A stretch of 64,000 bases of DNA from contig CAJNYU010002381.1 in assembly GCA_905331475.1 (NCBI GenBank), positions 1-64,000 of the forward strand. The letters are read 5' to 3'. This document shows positions 13,446 to 26,142 of this stretch, piece after piece. Under the pieces are notes generated by a model. That model saw only the letters and a list, made by a program, of their open reading frames with translations. It ran no database searches and had not been told where the DNA came from. The number at the start of each line of letters is the position of its first letter. Position 1 is the stretch's first letter. Origin of the DNA: Rotaria socialis (lineage: Eukaryota > Rotifera > Eurotatoria > Philodinida > Philodinidae). A program made the translations under genes and the position numbers.

Positions 13446-13662
13446 CAAGGGGGAAACGGCGGACTTTTGGACTTGAAGTTACTTTTAGCTATTTGAAGAA
13501 GCTTACTTTGAAGTACTTTTCAGCTTCAAATTTTCCTGAAGTTACTTGAGGTTATTTTAAGCTACTTGTTCCTACTTTGTGCTACTTGGGTGGTACTTTG
13601 ACCTACTTCAAGTAGTCTACTTTGGCGTACTTTTCTACTTCAAGTCCGCCGTTTCCTTCTTG
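13446..13662. mobile_element. AAGTACTT-rich mini-element, 8 bp target duplication
   Basis: A 217 bp element with 21 bp terminal inverted repeats (CAAG, two variable bases, then GGAAACGGCGGACTT) flanked by the perfect 8 bp direct repeat ATTTAAAA at 13438-13445 and 13663-13670. The interior is an irregular run of ACTT/AAGT words (AAGTACTT, AGCTACTT, GTAGTCTACTT). CA-type ends plus an 8 bp duplication fit a non-autonomous hAT-like element. It is GC-richer than its surroundings at the ends and has no coding capacity. Confidence 0.75.
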
Positions 13663-13670
13663 ATTTAAAA

Positions 13671-14596
13671 AGACATCGTACATTTGCACTAATTAAATGA
13701 TTCATATTTATTGATTTTTTCAAGTTTCGCCTGCAAAAATAAAAGTAAATACTAACGAACAGGGTCATACTTAAGGGCACATTGTTGCCACGATACTCTA
13801 GTTTACTGTTCACAAACGATAATTAATTTTTGAATTAAAACTTAAGAGTGAAATAAAATGAAAGTACAATAGTGACAAAGAACTTTTTTTCCATTCGTTT
13901 TGACTACGCTACACAAGTCTAGGGATCAATGCACGATGAACTCCTTGACTTTTTAGAAACTGGTAGTCTTAGAGATTTCTCTGAAGATCAATATATTAAT
14001 ATTGAATAACATATTATTGAAGAAACAATTGATGGCTTCAGTAAGAAAGTCATTTTATTTAGATTAACGATAATAAAAATGTCCAGAAGAAAACGCCTTT
14101 TTTCTTTCAATCATGTAGATAGTATCTCACATTATCGTGATGGGAAAATATTTTCTTTGTTTCTTTGATTTGATTATGATAAAATTGAAGAGTTATTGGC
14201 GTTGATGCTGATAATTATAGGAATAGTTCTATTCTTTTTTTCTTTATCCGATTGTGAAAGTTTCAGTTTTTGCTTTTTTTGATTCATAAAAAAGAGAGAA
14301 TTGCGTTCATAATTCTTCATTCATTCATTCTTTTTCTTTCTTTTGTTCTGCTTAAGGGCAAAATATATATTTATTCGGTTCTGCCCGTTCTTTCTCTCTC
14401 AGCCGCGAACGGCAGCATATATAAAATTCTGCACTCAACTTGCATTAGACTTGATGGAAGAAACAAGGAAAAAAGTAGAACACACAAGAGAAGAATTCTT
14501 TTTATTTGAATCAGAATTCTTGTCGTCGTCAGAAGAATAAGTGGCAGTCAATAGAGAACATAAACAAAAAGCTAAAAAAAGAAGAGTAATACAACG
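13671..14596. other. Upstream region of the 14,597 gene
   Basis: No gene recognised. The pyrimidine-rich run at 14320-14402 (TTCTTTCTCTCTCAG-like) could be a splice or trans-splice acceptor for an untranslated leader of the next gene. The open frames at 14270-14540 have no recognised motif. Confidence 0.35.
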
Positions 14597-17374
14597 ATGG
14601 AAGACGAAATAGCTCATACAACTGAGCGATGGTTTCATTCAACATTTCTTGTTCTTAATGAATCTTATCAAGTTGAATTACGCCAAATTTTATCGCCAAG
14701 CACATATGAATTAGTGCACATATTGAGCGATTTTTATATGTATGATTATATTAGTCTATTTGTTCATTTACTCGGTTTAACATCACATTATTTAACATCA
14801 ACATCGTTTGTTTATGCTGACAATCAATTAAGACATAAACTCAATCTTCATCTATTATTAGTTGCTAGAACGGGTAAATAATCAAAACTACTTATGATTT
14901 GAGGGAAATCACAATTTCATAGTCTACATTTCATGATCTTTTTCAGAATAGTGTAGTTATAAAAAATAGCTTGCAAACAGAAAAGAAAAACGTTAACAGA
15001 ATGTTTGCTATTACGATTGCCATATTTAGAAAAGAGTTCAGATATTTTTGTGTATCATGTTGCACTATTTATAAGTGCATTTTGAAAATCTGGTGTTTTT
15101 TTTTTGAGACAACTGAATCAAAATAATAAGTTTGAGCATTCGTAGAGAATCTGTTTGTTTAAAACTGTTAATTATTTTGTCAGCATTTTAAATATACTTC
15201 CTTTCAATGGAAAAAAAAATAATTAAAATGAATGACAAGCATAAGAAATAATCCGAGTGAAGATATATCGAAAACATTCATTAGTTCTATTTTTTGTTCT
15301 TCAGGAGGCCGGTCTGACCTAGACGAGCTTTAAGAGAATTACTGTAAACAATTTTATTTATGCCGAAGTAACTTTATTCTCATTTATTGCGCAGGTTATG
15401 AACGAACATCGCTTGTTGAACATATTAAACATGCTATGAATAATGTACAAACACTTCGTCAAACAGGCACACCATTTGATGGTCGAAATACATTAATTTC
15501 AAATATATTCTGTCGATCAGATGATGCAACTCAATCAACTGTTGGCTTTTGTATATCAGATAACTTTGATGAACATAAAACCAACACACATCTTCAACGA
15601 TATGAAACTTCTTCCATTATGGGCACAAGTAATGGACATTATGTTCAACAATTGCTGAATATTAAATTTAATAATAAAAAGATTCAATTAAATAACAATA
15701 CAGATTGGCTAATGGTATTTATAGCAAGTAAAGCACGTCTGTTTTGTCAACGATTGAAAGTCTTTGATCCCAATCGATATCCATCCCTTGAACAATTGAT
15801 TATAGTAATTAATTGCCTTTGTTCAAATGCAATTGACTTCTATTTTGACGAACCACAAGCTAATCAATTGCTATGCGATTATCTCGATGGACTTTCTTTA
15901 AAAGGTATATATTTGATAGAGAAACAAAAACAAAAAATAATCATTATATTTTTTTATATTTTTCTAGCCACATCATTTGAAGATAGTCATCCATGGATGG
16001 CATCACGTTATTTATCTGCACAAGAACATGCCATACGTGTATCAGCGTCATTGCGTATTATTGAAATGGCTATTGAAACTTTAATTGTTTATAAACGAAC
16101 ATTTCATACATTTGGTCAAACAGATAAGATACTTTTTGATAATTGTATGCGAATTATTGAACAAACAAGAGGTACAACAATAACAAGGAGAATTTATATT
16201 AATTCAGCTATTGTTCAATCAGCTATTTATTTTGTGAATACAAGCATAAAACAATTTGAAATTATGTTCGAGTCAACATTAAGTACCGGGACATCTAACT
16301 CTGAGTATGTAGCTATTCTTCATTTTTAGATCAAAAAACAAATTATTTTTTAAGTTTTGATGACATTGAATTGCGTATACTCGATGATTGTCGCAAATAA
16401 ATTGCCTTAGGATATGCTTTTTTTACTAGGAAGTTATTCACCCGATGGTTAATCAGGATTCTTTAGTTTTTTGATCTTTTATTGTAAGCTATCGGCTAAT
16501 ATGTTATTTATAGCTACATTATTAGAAAATAAATAAGCTTAATTTTAGAACAAGAATCTTGGATAAATCTTTAGAGGATATCTATTTTTAACGAAAACTT
16601 AAGATTCTATTATAATTCTATTTATTATTTTCAAGTATTTCATTAAACAAATTAATTAAAATAGATTATAAATAAATAGATGCAAATATTATTTTTAGTC
16701 ATTTATCATCCTTAAATCAACCAGCAACATCCGAGTATCCATGGCTGATACGATCATCTTCACCATATCCTCCTCAATCAATGTCACCAGCAGCGAAACG
16801 TTTGAAAACAATGGTCGATCCATCATATTTAAAATCTTTAGAACTTGCTCATGAACTATTACTATTTCCATTTGTTGCATTTACACGTACATCAGTTTAT
16901 TCAAATTCAAAATTGAAACGAAATGCAGCCTATCTTGATTGTGTTATTGAAGAGTTAAAAAAATATCAACTTATTATTATTGTACGGCAAGGTGTACAAA
17001 TGGTTGATGGAACACGCAGGCGTGTTGATCTTATTGTTAAATGTGCGCCAATTTTAAAAGACATTGATACTAATAGTAATGAATCACGTGATATCGATCT
17101 AATTGAACGTTTAAATCGTTTCGGAGTTGATTATGATCGTTATGTTCAAACATTGGGTACACTTGATATCGGTGAAAAATATCGTTTATCTGAACAATGT
17201 TTTGATTTACTAAATTCTTCTGATTATAAACGATATTTAACAGTTGATCTTGATCGTATAGCTCCATTGCATCGAATACAACAACAAGATGAAACAAATG
17301 ACGTATGGAACTCATCGTCATCATCATCGTCATCGTCGAATGTTAAAATTGAAACAACAGAATTTCATATTTGA
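14597..17374 (+). CDS. Unrecognised protein, 599 aa, four exons
   Basis: Exons 14597-14873, 15395-15904, 15968-16304, 16699-17374; phases join cleanly and sum to 600 codons including the stop. No family was recognised with confidence. Visible features: a hydrophobic helical start; around residues 87-97 a stretch ARTGYERTS, shaped like a degenerate P-loop (arginine where the lysine would be); a helix-rich middle; and a basic patch AAKRLKT opening the last third. The last third looks like a compact helical/strand domain (ELKKYQLIIIV). A homopolymeric serine tail precedes the end. A distant link to P-loop DUF3987-type proteins is possible but weak. It converges on the REV7 gene: only 99 bp separate the two stop codons. 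The first intron (521 bp) is long for this window. Confidence 0.75.
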
Positions 17375-17473
17375 CAATAACAAAAAAATATTTTTTCTCA
17401 GATAAATAATTTTCTTTTTTTTTCTTTTTGAATCAAAATCATGAATGACAAATAAAAACAAAAATTGTAAGCC

Positions 17474-18188
17474 TCATTGATTTTGCTGTTTTCTATTTTG
17501 ACACATCAATTGAATATCAAGTCGTTCAGAATGTACAGATTTGATTTGTTTTAATGATAATAAACAATTATCAATTAATTTAAATTGCTCATAAAATGTT
17601 TCGTCAACTTCAAATTTTTTATTTTCATGACGACATAAACGCATTTGTAATTTCCAACGGACTTGTTCGTGTTCATTATCATCATCATTTTCTGTTGTTG
17701 TGTTTATTGGACTAATCGGCATTTGACGCATTAATTCTATAAGACATGCCGAAAAGATTGAATCGAGTTCAGCAAGCAGATGATTTCCATTCGGATGAAT
17801 TTTACTCGATGAATGATCAATGATAGGATGCAATTCAATTAAATATCGGCGAAGAATATCATTCTCATTTCTTGTTGTTATAACAAAACCTATTTGATCG
17901 ATCAGTTGTTTACGAAGTAACGGTTTTAGTTGATTAAGAAAGTCGGCTGTATAATTTTGTACTTCAGTATCTTGACATTCATAAACAATTTGATTATATT
18001 TTAAACGTTTTTCAAAAATATCTATGTTCAAAGACAGAAAAGTAAACAAACGAAACATATTTTATTTTAAATATCAAACCATTAGAATAAATTTGTTCAA
18101 TATAGAGAATATAATTAATAATAACGTCGAGAAATTCTATACAACGATTTGTGACTTCATCACGAAGATGTTTTTCTACCACACGCAT
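17474..18188 (-). CDS. MAD2L2: REV7/MAD2L2 HORMA-domain protein, 218 aa
   Basis: REV7 is the HORMA-domain subunit that clamps REV3 in translesion polymerase zeta, acts in shieldin and also binds cell-cycle partners. Two exons, 18080-18188 and 17474-18021, joined across a 58 bp intron. The match is colinear with animal REV7: EFLDVIINYILYIEQIY (the LxVxxHxILYxRxxYP helix), then IFEKRLKYN (IFQKRKKYN in vertebrates), then LNQLKPLL (CVKPLLE), and a later LLAELDSIFSACLIEL helix. The region after residue 130 is diverged and carries an acidic insert (DDDNEHE). The start codon follows a long T tract ending in AG within two bases, so a leader intron or a trans-spliced leader probably ends there. Length is close to the usual 211 residues. 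Confidence 0.88.
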
Positions 18189-19715
18189 ATCTATAAAAAA
18201 AAAAAAAGCAACAACATAGAATTGACATTTATATTCACTGTTGTCTAGTGATACATTCAAATTATTCAGTATTCACAAACTAAATAGAGTCAATGATCAG
18301 TAAATTGAAACTTTAAATTCCTAATTTAACTATAATTATTCTTTAAATTTATCGCAAATCAGCACGAATTGAGAAATAAAATAAAATAATTTGTCCGAGA
18401 CTACCGCCATAGAATATACATTAGAAGAACCAAGGTTCTGAAAAAGATGCCATTCTGTAGAAAATTTCCTCCAGAACAATAAGAGTATTATTGGTTTGCT
18501 CTGTCACCCATCAAAATAAGAAGTTAGGTAGGTACGTAAGTGGGTAGTCTTTGAATAGCTGCTGCGGAAAAACAGGATACAGCATTGCGGTTGTCATTGT
18601 TGAAAGCAGGAAACGAACTTCAGTCTTCTTATGTATTCCAGATTTTCTGAGGATATTTTCTCAAGATTTTTTTTCTCAAGTTTCTAAACAAAGTATTGAG
18701 TAAAAATAGTTTCTTATAAAAAAATACACGAAAAGAATTTTTTTCCCTCGAGTTACTCGAAAATTTCTTGAGAGTTTCCAATACAATGCATCTATTTTCT
18801 AAGCAATTACATCTAAAACCTTGAGACTTCCGGTGTTTTGTAGATATTCACTTGACACTGTCTATTCGCAACCGAATAATAATCAATGCCCGGTAAATCA
18901 TATCGTAAAGTATGCTAGTATTCAGGAAAGAATTGATCGAAAGCCATCTAAAAGAATATAGCAAAAAGTCTTAGTACATGTGATTCAATGTTTGTTAATA
19001 AATATGAAATGTGCAGTTTTCTGTCTTGTTTTGATTAATAATTATTGAAAAATTCATTCATCCACCAATTATTTTCGAACAACCACTACTAAGATAAATT
19101 TAAAAATTATCGTCAAAAGTGAATAAAAGATATTGATATCGAATTTTTTTTATCTTTCTATTGAAAATAGTTATATTCATCGTTTACTTTGGTTGCTATT
19201 GCAATTCTTTGGTGTTAGGATTATTGAGCTCTATAGAAAAACCCTTTTCATCGGTAGTTTTTATCAATAAATATTGCATGAAAGTAAGTTCGATGGAATG
19301 TTGTACTTTTTCTCCATCTGAACTAATCTAAGGACTTGCCGTAAGAAAATTCTCAATTGCATTTGTTTCAACGCTTGCATAATTAATATTCTATGAGCAT
19401 TGATTTAGACATAATGAGTTTTGAGCAATTCCAATAAAAAGCAAAAGTTAAAAGTACATTTTAGGTAATACTCTGCAAAAGTTTCGTTTATTACTAAATG
19501 AAAAGAAATCGCTGAAGTAAAAACAGTATTCATGTCTATTAAACAACATCTAGGGTTTTAATAGACAAATATTTTAAAACGATGAAAACGTGAATAGAGA
19601 ATTTATCGCTGGTTTAAATAACAGCAGAAAAAACAAACCATGGAAAGAAATCTCTGTACAAAATCAAAAGAAATCTTCTTTCTTCCGATTGGTTTTTATT
19701 TTCTTTCATTGACAA
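18189..19715. other. No gene recognised
   Basis: AT-rich intergenic sequence between the REV7 start and the ISCU stop. Runs of T followed by CAAG near 18655-18680 are low-complexity. No conserved frame was seen. Confidence 0.45.
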
Positions 19716-20328
19716 TTAAGTTGATTTTTGCTGTTTATCTTTCTTCGTATGATAATCATTGATTGCAGCTTTTATTGCATCTTCAGCAAGCACTAAGTAA
19801 AAAATAAATCATACCATTAAATGGCTGGCACGAAAAAAAGTCGAAGGCTATATTTAATTATTACTTGAGCAATGAAGTTTAACCGGTGGTAGACATAGTT
19901 CTTTAGCAATATCTTGATTCTTGATTGTATTCGCTTCAGTTACTGTTTTTCCTTTAATCCATTCTGTTGCTAATGATGACGAAGCAATAGCTGAGCCGCA
20001 ACCGAATGTTTTAAATTTTGCATCAGTTATTTTTCCATTCTCGTCAACTAAAATCTATTCAAAACATACGAGAAATCAATCAAATCATTGACATATAGAA
20101 AGATCTAACTTGTAATTTCATAACATCACCACAAGCTGGTGCTCCGACAAGACCAGTACCAACATTTTGATCTGACTTATCGAATGAACCAACATTACGT
20201 GGGTTTTCATAGTGATCGATGACTTTCTCATGATAGCTGCGTGCTACCATGTATCGTGCATCTCGAGATACACTTAATATTGGACGAATTTTCGAATAAA
20301 CTGTACCGGATATTTTATATGCAGCCAT
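19716..20328 (-). CDS. ISCU: Iron-sulfur cluster scaffold ISCU, mitochondrial, 161 aa
   Basis: The scaffold on which [2Fe-2S] clusters are built by the NFS1-frataxin complex before transfer via the HSPA9/HSC20 chaperones. Exons 20110-20328, 19865-20054, 19716-19792 (486 nt). The N-terminal about 30 residues are basic and lack acidic runs, as expected of a mitochondrial presequence. The mature part starts at [16 protein letters not shown]. All assembly residues are present: Cys66 and Asp68 in [10 protein letters not shown], Cys92 in [11 protein letters not shown], His134-Cys135 in LHCSMLAEDA, and the chaperone-binding LPPVK at about 128-132. The C terminus is lysine-rich. It is followed upstream on the same strand by DLAT, so two mitochondrial genes are adjacent, with no sign of co-transcription. 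Confidence 0.96.
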
Positions 20329-20654
20329 TTCAATATATAGTATTTAAAATCTAAAATATTTGAAACTTTGGAATAGAATTAATTTTTACGCTATGACTAT
20401 GCTCTGTAAAACAGTATATATTCTTATAGTCAATAGCAACTGATTGTGCAATTGTTGTCTAATTAACTCGAAATCTTCTGAGAGAATAAACTATTTTGAA
20501 AGAAAAAAAAATACAATGAGACTTGACTTTATGCTATTCTTTACTAAAATAAACGTACACAATACGGGAGATATAACAGAAAACTAGGCTAGATATAATT
20601 GTAAGTAAAAAGTGCATAAATGGCCATAGGTAAGTAACTTTGACATGATCATGT

Positions 20655-23600
20655 TTATAAGATCATCGATCCAGGATTTTCAAGAAATTGTTTAAATTCT
20701 TGTAACCATTGTGCACCAACGGCACCATCAATAACACGATGATCGCATGATAATGTTACATTAAGAACAGAGGATTGACGAAAGCTATTAAAAAAGAAAG
20801 AAATAATTATTAACAAGGAAAAATTCTCCAACGAATAAAACACTTTTTTGTCTAGACGAGATCCATTATGTCAGAGTCTAATAAACTATGAATATTCTGC
20901 CATTAGTTTGTTGCTATATGAATACTGAACTTATTGCATGATTCGTCTCAGGAGTACGAGAAAAAGAGCTCCTACTTGACATGCAATTTGAAAATTTGTC
21001 TAGTTTCAAGAGAGTATTTTTCTACGAGTTTCCTAAATATTTTGACTTGATTTTTTTTTCTTCGAATTAGAACATGGAAGCTCGAGGTGTTTGTATCAGT
21101 GATATAAAAGACAAATTGTAACCACACACACACACACCTTCAAATAGAAATAGCAACCAGATGTTATGTATTCACAAAAAATCTATTCTGATTAAGACTT
21201 ATTTTTTCTAGTGGAAATCCAAAGAACAGTTTTCCAGAGAGAAATGACTTGGTTCATTAGAACAGATATCATGAAAGTGTAGTAATTGTGCTACAATAAA
21301 CTAACGGTAAATATTCTGTTCAGCATATTTATAATTTCTTATATCTATCTACATAATTCAAATTGTCTAGATTCAAAAGTGATTCATCTGTTCAAATGAT
21401 TTCTCTTGAGGATGTGTGATATTAAAAAGATAAATATTCACCCTTTTGGAGAGTCTGGAGCAGGTAAAATTCTAGTTTCGACACCACCAATAGCCAAAAG
21501 AGCAGACTAAAGAAAGAGAACCACCACAATGAGAAATAGATCAACTTTATAGGATTTAAAAATTTACTTGTTCAGGATAAATAACAGCACTAAAATTTGT
21601 TATACCATACATTCCTAAATTGGAAATTGTGAATGTTCCCATCTAAAATTAATATTGTATAATGTTTACAGAAAATATAAAATTTTTTATTTACTTCGAG
21701 TTCATTGTCGCCTAATTTGCCATCATTTGCCTTTTTACTTAATTGTGATATTTCTTGATTTATTGTCGCAAGGCCCTAAATCAAGTAGATATTATTATTA
21801 TTTTATTAGTCCATACAGACATCTAATTCATTTATTGATGATGTGACTTCGTCTGATTTAAATATGTATCCCAATGGATTCTGAATTTTCGTAGAACTGA
21901 TTTTTATCAGTCAGAAACGCATGGAGTTACTTTAAATAGATGAAGACAATCAGCCAATGGTAAACTATCTACGCTACTGTCGACTTCGATTTTCAATTTT
22001 GCCTTTCTTTTGCTAGCGACATAACATCGTAATAAATAAATAGTATTACGCAACTATATAAAATCTTACCTTTTGTTCGACATTGTATAAAATAGGTGCC
22101 ACAAGAACGCCAGCATCCGTATTTATTGCTACATTGATATCAACAGTCTCATATCTAATATATATATATTTAAAATAATAAAAATGTGAAGAAAAAATAA
22201 AATTACTGTCGAATAGATTTTTCCATCCAAACACTATTTGTTTCAGGTCGTTTTTTACACGCAAGTGCAGCCGCTTTTATAACAAAATCATTTATTGTAA
22301 TACCTCGTGATTTGTCTTTAGCATCTTTTGACTTCGGTGCTAACATATCATTAAGCTTTTCGCGTAGTCTAAACAACAGATCGATTCGATAGAGTAATAT
22401 AAATTTCCATACGAACATACTTAAGAATTTCATTCAAGTCAACTTCAATGGTCAAGTAATAATGTGGTACAGTACTTTTCGATTCAACCATGCGACGAGC
22501 GTATTCCTATAAAAATCCAGAAGATATTCATTTTTATAAAATATTCGTCTTTCAATAAATCTCTTGGTCAAGTTTTTAATCAGGACAACTCATAAATAAT
22601 GCTCCCCATATTACTTACAGCTCTTAATTCTGATACTTGTTGTTCATTATAGCCACCTGCACGTGCTGATACTTCCTTTTCTTTTTTAGCTACTTTTGTT
22701 GGAGCTGCTGATTTAGCTTGCTCTTTTTTGACATCAACTTTGGCACCACCTTCTTTGATGAATTTTTCAACATCTTCAGCAACAATTCGACCATTCGGAC
22801 CAGTACCTTGTACTAACTATGTGATATAAATTTAAAATAATTGTATAGCAAGTGTAAAATAAACACATATAGAAGTTTTTACTTGTAAGTTAATGCTTTT
22901 TTCTTGGGCAAGTTTTCGAGCGAAAGGTGATGCAAACACCGAACCATCTTTATTTGCACCAATAGTTTTCGCTGTAGAACCAGCTGCTGCTTCTTGTTCT
23001 GTTTTACTAGCTGAATCACTTTTTTTTGGTGGTTCTTTTTCAGTTTTTTTCGGTGCAGCTGCTTGTTCATCGGTCGATTTCGTTTTTACTGGAGCTTCAC
23101 CATTGTCACCTTTATAATCTTTAAACGCAGCTATATCTTCTTGTTTTTCCACAATAATCGCACACAGCTAAATATAAAATTAATAATTATTAAGATATGA
23201 AGAGAAAATATAAAATTATGCCTTACTTTTCCAACAGGTACATCTTTACTACCACCAGGTATAAGAATTTTTGCAAGATATCCTTCTTCACTGGATTCGA
23301 ATCCTAATGTTGCTTTGTCAGTTTCAATTTCAGCCAATATATCACCTGAAAAAAGAAAATCAAATCCATTTTCCTTTAGTTGAATTGAAATTCTATACAA
23401 ATCAATGTCATCCTATGAATCTGAGTGCTTATTGGTATTATTCAAAAAAAAAACATCAACGCTCAGGAATTAATAGTTCTTTTTGATTATAAACAAAATT
23501 ATTATAAGAAGAATATATTCATGAAGCAGTTTTGTCTAAGTTAAAAGCGGTTTTTTTGTACGACTATGATTCTTCTTTAGTATCGAATGCTTCTTTGGAC

Positions 23601-24275
23601 ACCTATGTTCAGTATAATGTATTTATCTAGTTGTTCTTTACAATTACAAATCAAACGAAATCTCTATCTATCCTATCGTATTTGACGTGAACGTCTCTCG
23701 ATATACTGTTAGATTGTCAAAAGAAGAAAAAATCTATTTTCAAGATAAAACTTGTTTTTCTCAGCATAAGCATAAAGGCAATTTGGTTGCAGTTAAACAT
23801 CTTAAAACTACTATAATCAGCATAGCTAGATGTGAATCATGTGTTTCTTTTTCATTACCTTCAACGATTTTATCTCCCTCCGCTTTTGCCCACGATCGTA
23901 TTGTGCCTGACTCCATAGTAGGTGATAATGCTGGTAAAGCAACTGGTTTATATGCTGGTAAACTATTCGATGAAGCATAACGAATAGATTGATATTGTCC
24001 AATAGCGGTTATATCATTTTTCGATAATCTTATATTCATACATAATGAACGATTCGAATCGACTAGAGATAAAGACGAGCTAAAAACAATTGAAAAAAAA
24101 TGAAAATAATAGTTCTTTGCCGTTTAATATTATTGAAAATATACTTGTTGAGATTCAAGTTTGTTCTATGAATACTTGATGAGTTCAAAATTGTAATACA
24201 TCGTTTTAATAAATGATTTGTTTTCCAGCTTGATGAAAAGTGTCGCGCAGTAACCAACAAACGAGTACTCTGCAT
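20655..24275 (-). CDS. DLAT: Pyruvate dehydrogenase E2 (dihydrolipoyl acetyltransferase), 545 aa
   Basis: The core of the mitochondrial pyruvate dehydrogenase complex: it transfers acetyl from its lipoyl arm to CoA. Twelve exons: 24145-24275, 23859-24079, 23227-23345, 22883-23167, 22619-22816, 22421-22506, 22208-22369, 22070-22154, 21695-21775, 21568-21642, 21442-21506, 20655-20784; the sum is exactly 546 codons. Order: a Ser/Arg-rich presequence; one lipoyl domain with [11 protein letters not shown] and the lipoylated Lys (about 128) in ETDKATL; a Lys/Ala/Glu-rich linker; an E1/E3-binding domain (about 236-275, SPFARKLA and [11 protein letters not shown]); and a catalytic domain ending in [13 protein letters not shown] with active-site His518. 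The active-site His and DG argue against the inactive paralogue PDHX. Vertebrate DLAT has two lipoyl domains; here there is one. The last intron (657 bp) is much the longest. Confidence 0.97.
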
Positions 24276-24437
24276 TCTTTATTTGTAGTCGAGGCTATTT
24301 TGTTTTCCTTTTCACATAAATATCCACGAATCAGGAGAAGAAAAAGGAAATCTAGAACAACAGAAAATTTTTATTTTTATTTCGATGAGTAGATAATAGA
24401 ACAAAGAAAAAGAAACAAAACACTATGTAAAATCAAG

Positions 24438-26142
24438 TTAAGGTCTTGGATTAGCTGGTCTATAGTTGGATACTAAATTTCCATTGGTTGTACCACGTAG
24501 ATTTTCACTACGTTTATCGGTTTTAACCATAGATTTTGAAACAACACCTTTCCATGTTCGACCGGTTAACTGTAAAAGAGAAATTTATAGAAAAACGAAC
24601 AATAAGAAATCATAAATTTACCTTTGAATTAAAATCAGTCCATCGCTTTTTATCCTTTTCACGTTCTTCTTCAGCTTCTTTTAGTTTTGTTGCTCTCTTT
24701 TCTTTTTTCTTATGTCTAAGTTCACGTAAGCGTTGTTCCAGTTCACGTCTATAGACAATAATAAATAAATTATTTTCACTGAGAGAATTTCATACTTTGT
24801 TTTAGATCGATTATTAACTGATTTAATGGCATTGAAATCTGCGCGTGTACGATCAAATGGTCTTAACTTTGACACCTTTCATAGAAGAAGAAAAGATTAA
24901 TTCATTCAATTTCACTGAATATTATTAACTTACTCGGACAACCGTTAATGGCATCGATTCAAATCCATCAAAAATAATTGTACATGTACCATCATCGAGT
25001 ACATCCTCAATTGTACATTCATAGTATCTAAATTACGCAGATAAATTTTCTTATAACGAATGATCAATAAATTATTCTCATAGAGCGTTCATTCATTTTT
25101 CAGTCGTTTAAAGGAGCCTGAAGAGTAAAATATACATTTCATAGTTGAACATTTTTCAAAGAGAGTTAGTAATGTAAATTTTCATCTGTCTTTTGTTTTT
25201 GTCTCTTTCTAGAAGATGAAGTTCATAACTCTCTATTTTCAATCTCGAAAATTTTCTGTTTTACAGAAAACTACTATTTGAAATAATTTACCATTCCAGT
25301 TCCGTATAAAGTTTGTCTACAATTGAAAGTAGTAACTCCAATATATCTGACACAAGAAGTTCTAAAAATCATTTCCTGAAAGAATATTAAACTTTCTCCA
25401 GGCTCGATTTAAGAGAGTGAAAAACAAATGAGCATTTTGTAAAATTACTTTTCAATCACCCGTTATCATCAGCATCGTCTTGAAGTTCACATTAAATTTA
25501 GACTGAATAAGTTATGTTCCATGAAAGACTTAGTTATTGAACTAACTATTCGTTGATTTTCAACGATGATCTACAAGTACGATTCGAAAAAATCAAGTAA
25601 TATCGCATTTAAAATGTGAACATTTTCTAAACAATTAATCTTCTACTAAATTCTTATCTGAAGTCTTCACTTTGTTGACCTTTTTAACAGAATCGATTAG
25701 AAATTCTATTGAGATCTTTTACATAAGAATTACATGGAATAAAGTTTAAGTACTCCTCATTCAATTAACTTACTTTCCATCGTCATTCCATGGTGCTAAA
25801 CAACGATCACCTGTTTTCCATTTAATAGCTGTACGAGTCGATGATGACGTTGCTTGTGACGAAGCAGAATTCTGTGCTGCTTCATTCAAGAATGATGACG
25901 CTGTTGGCTCATTAGAATTTAATGTTGATGGATCACAACCAAGTAAATCAGCGGTTAAATTAATAACTTCTTCAAGATCTTCTTTAAGTTTGAGAAGTTC
26001 TGGATCATCAGGTTTTGCTTTTAACGCTAACTCCACCTTGAGACAATGTATATAAATATTATGGATATAAAGTGTTTAGATCAATTTTTACCTGTTCGAG
26101 TTGATATTTATATGCTGGTAAATTTAGATCGCCTGTATCCAT
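24438..26142 (-). CDS. SMNDC1: Survival motor neuron domain protein SMNDC1/SPF30, 248 aa
   Basis: SPF30 is a spliceosome assembly factor whose Tudor domain binds symmetrically dimethylated arginines of Sm proteins. Exons 26092-26142, 25774-26036, 24934-25027, 24796-24875, 24622-24748, 24438-24569 (747 nt). The N terminus matches the family: YKYQLEQVELAL, then LLKLKEDLEEVINLT. A Ser/Thr/Ala-rich linker leads to the Tudor domain at about 89-145 (KWKTGDRCLAPWNDDGKYYE, then IFDGF). A charged helix, mostly Arg/Lys/Glu, precedes the FNSK segment corresponding to the vertebrate QFNN region. The C-terminal 40 residues are basic. Its stop lies 162 bp upstream of the DLAT start on the same strand, and its start is 667 bp from the divergent syntaxin start. 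The 737 bp intron inside the Tudor domain is unusually long and shows no insert I recognise. Confidence 0.93.

Noticed and set aside
14343..14540. 65-codon frame upstream of the 599-residue gene
   Set aside because: No homology or splice link; likely leader sequence.
14597..15904. DUF3987-type P-loop protein
   Set aside because: The stretch ARTGYERTS lacks the Walker lysine and no second motif could be matched; kept only as a weak possibility.
20655..24275. PDHX (E3-binding protein) instead of DLAT
   Set aside because: The catalytic His and DG of the DHRVIDG motif are intact, which the inactive paralogue lacks.
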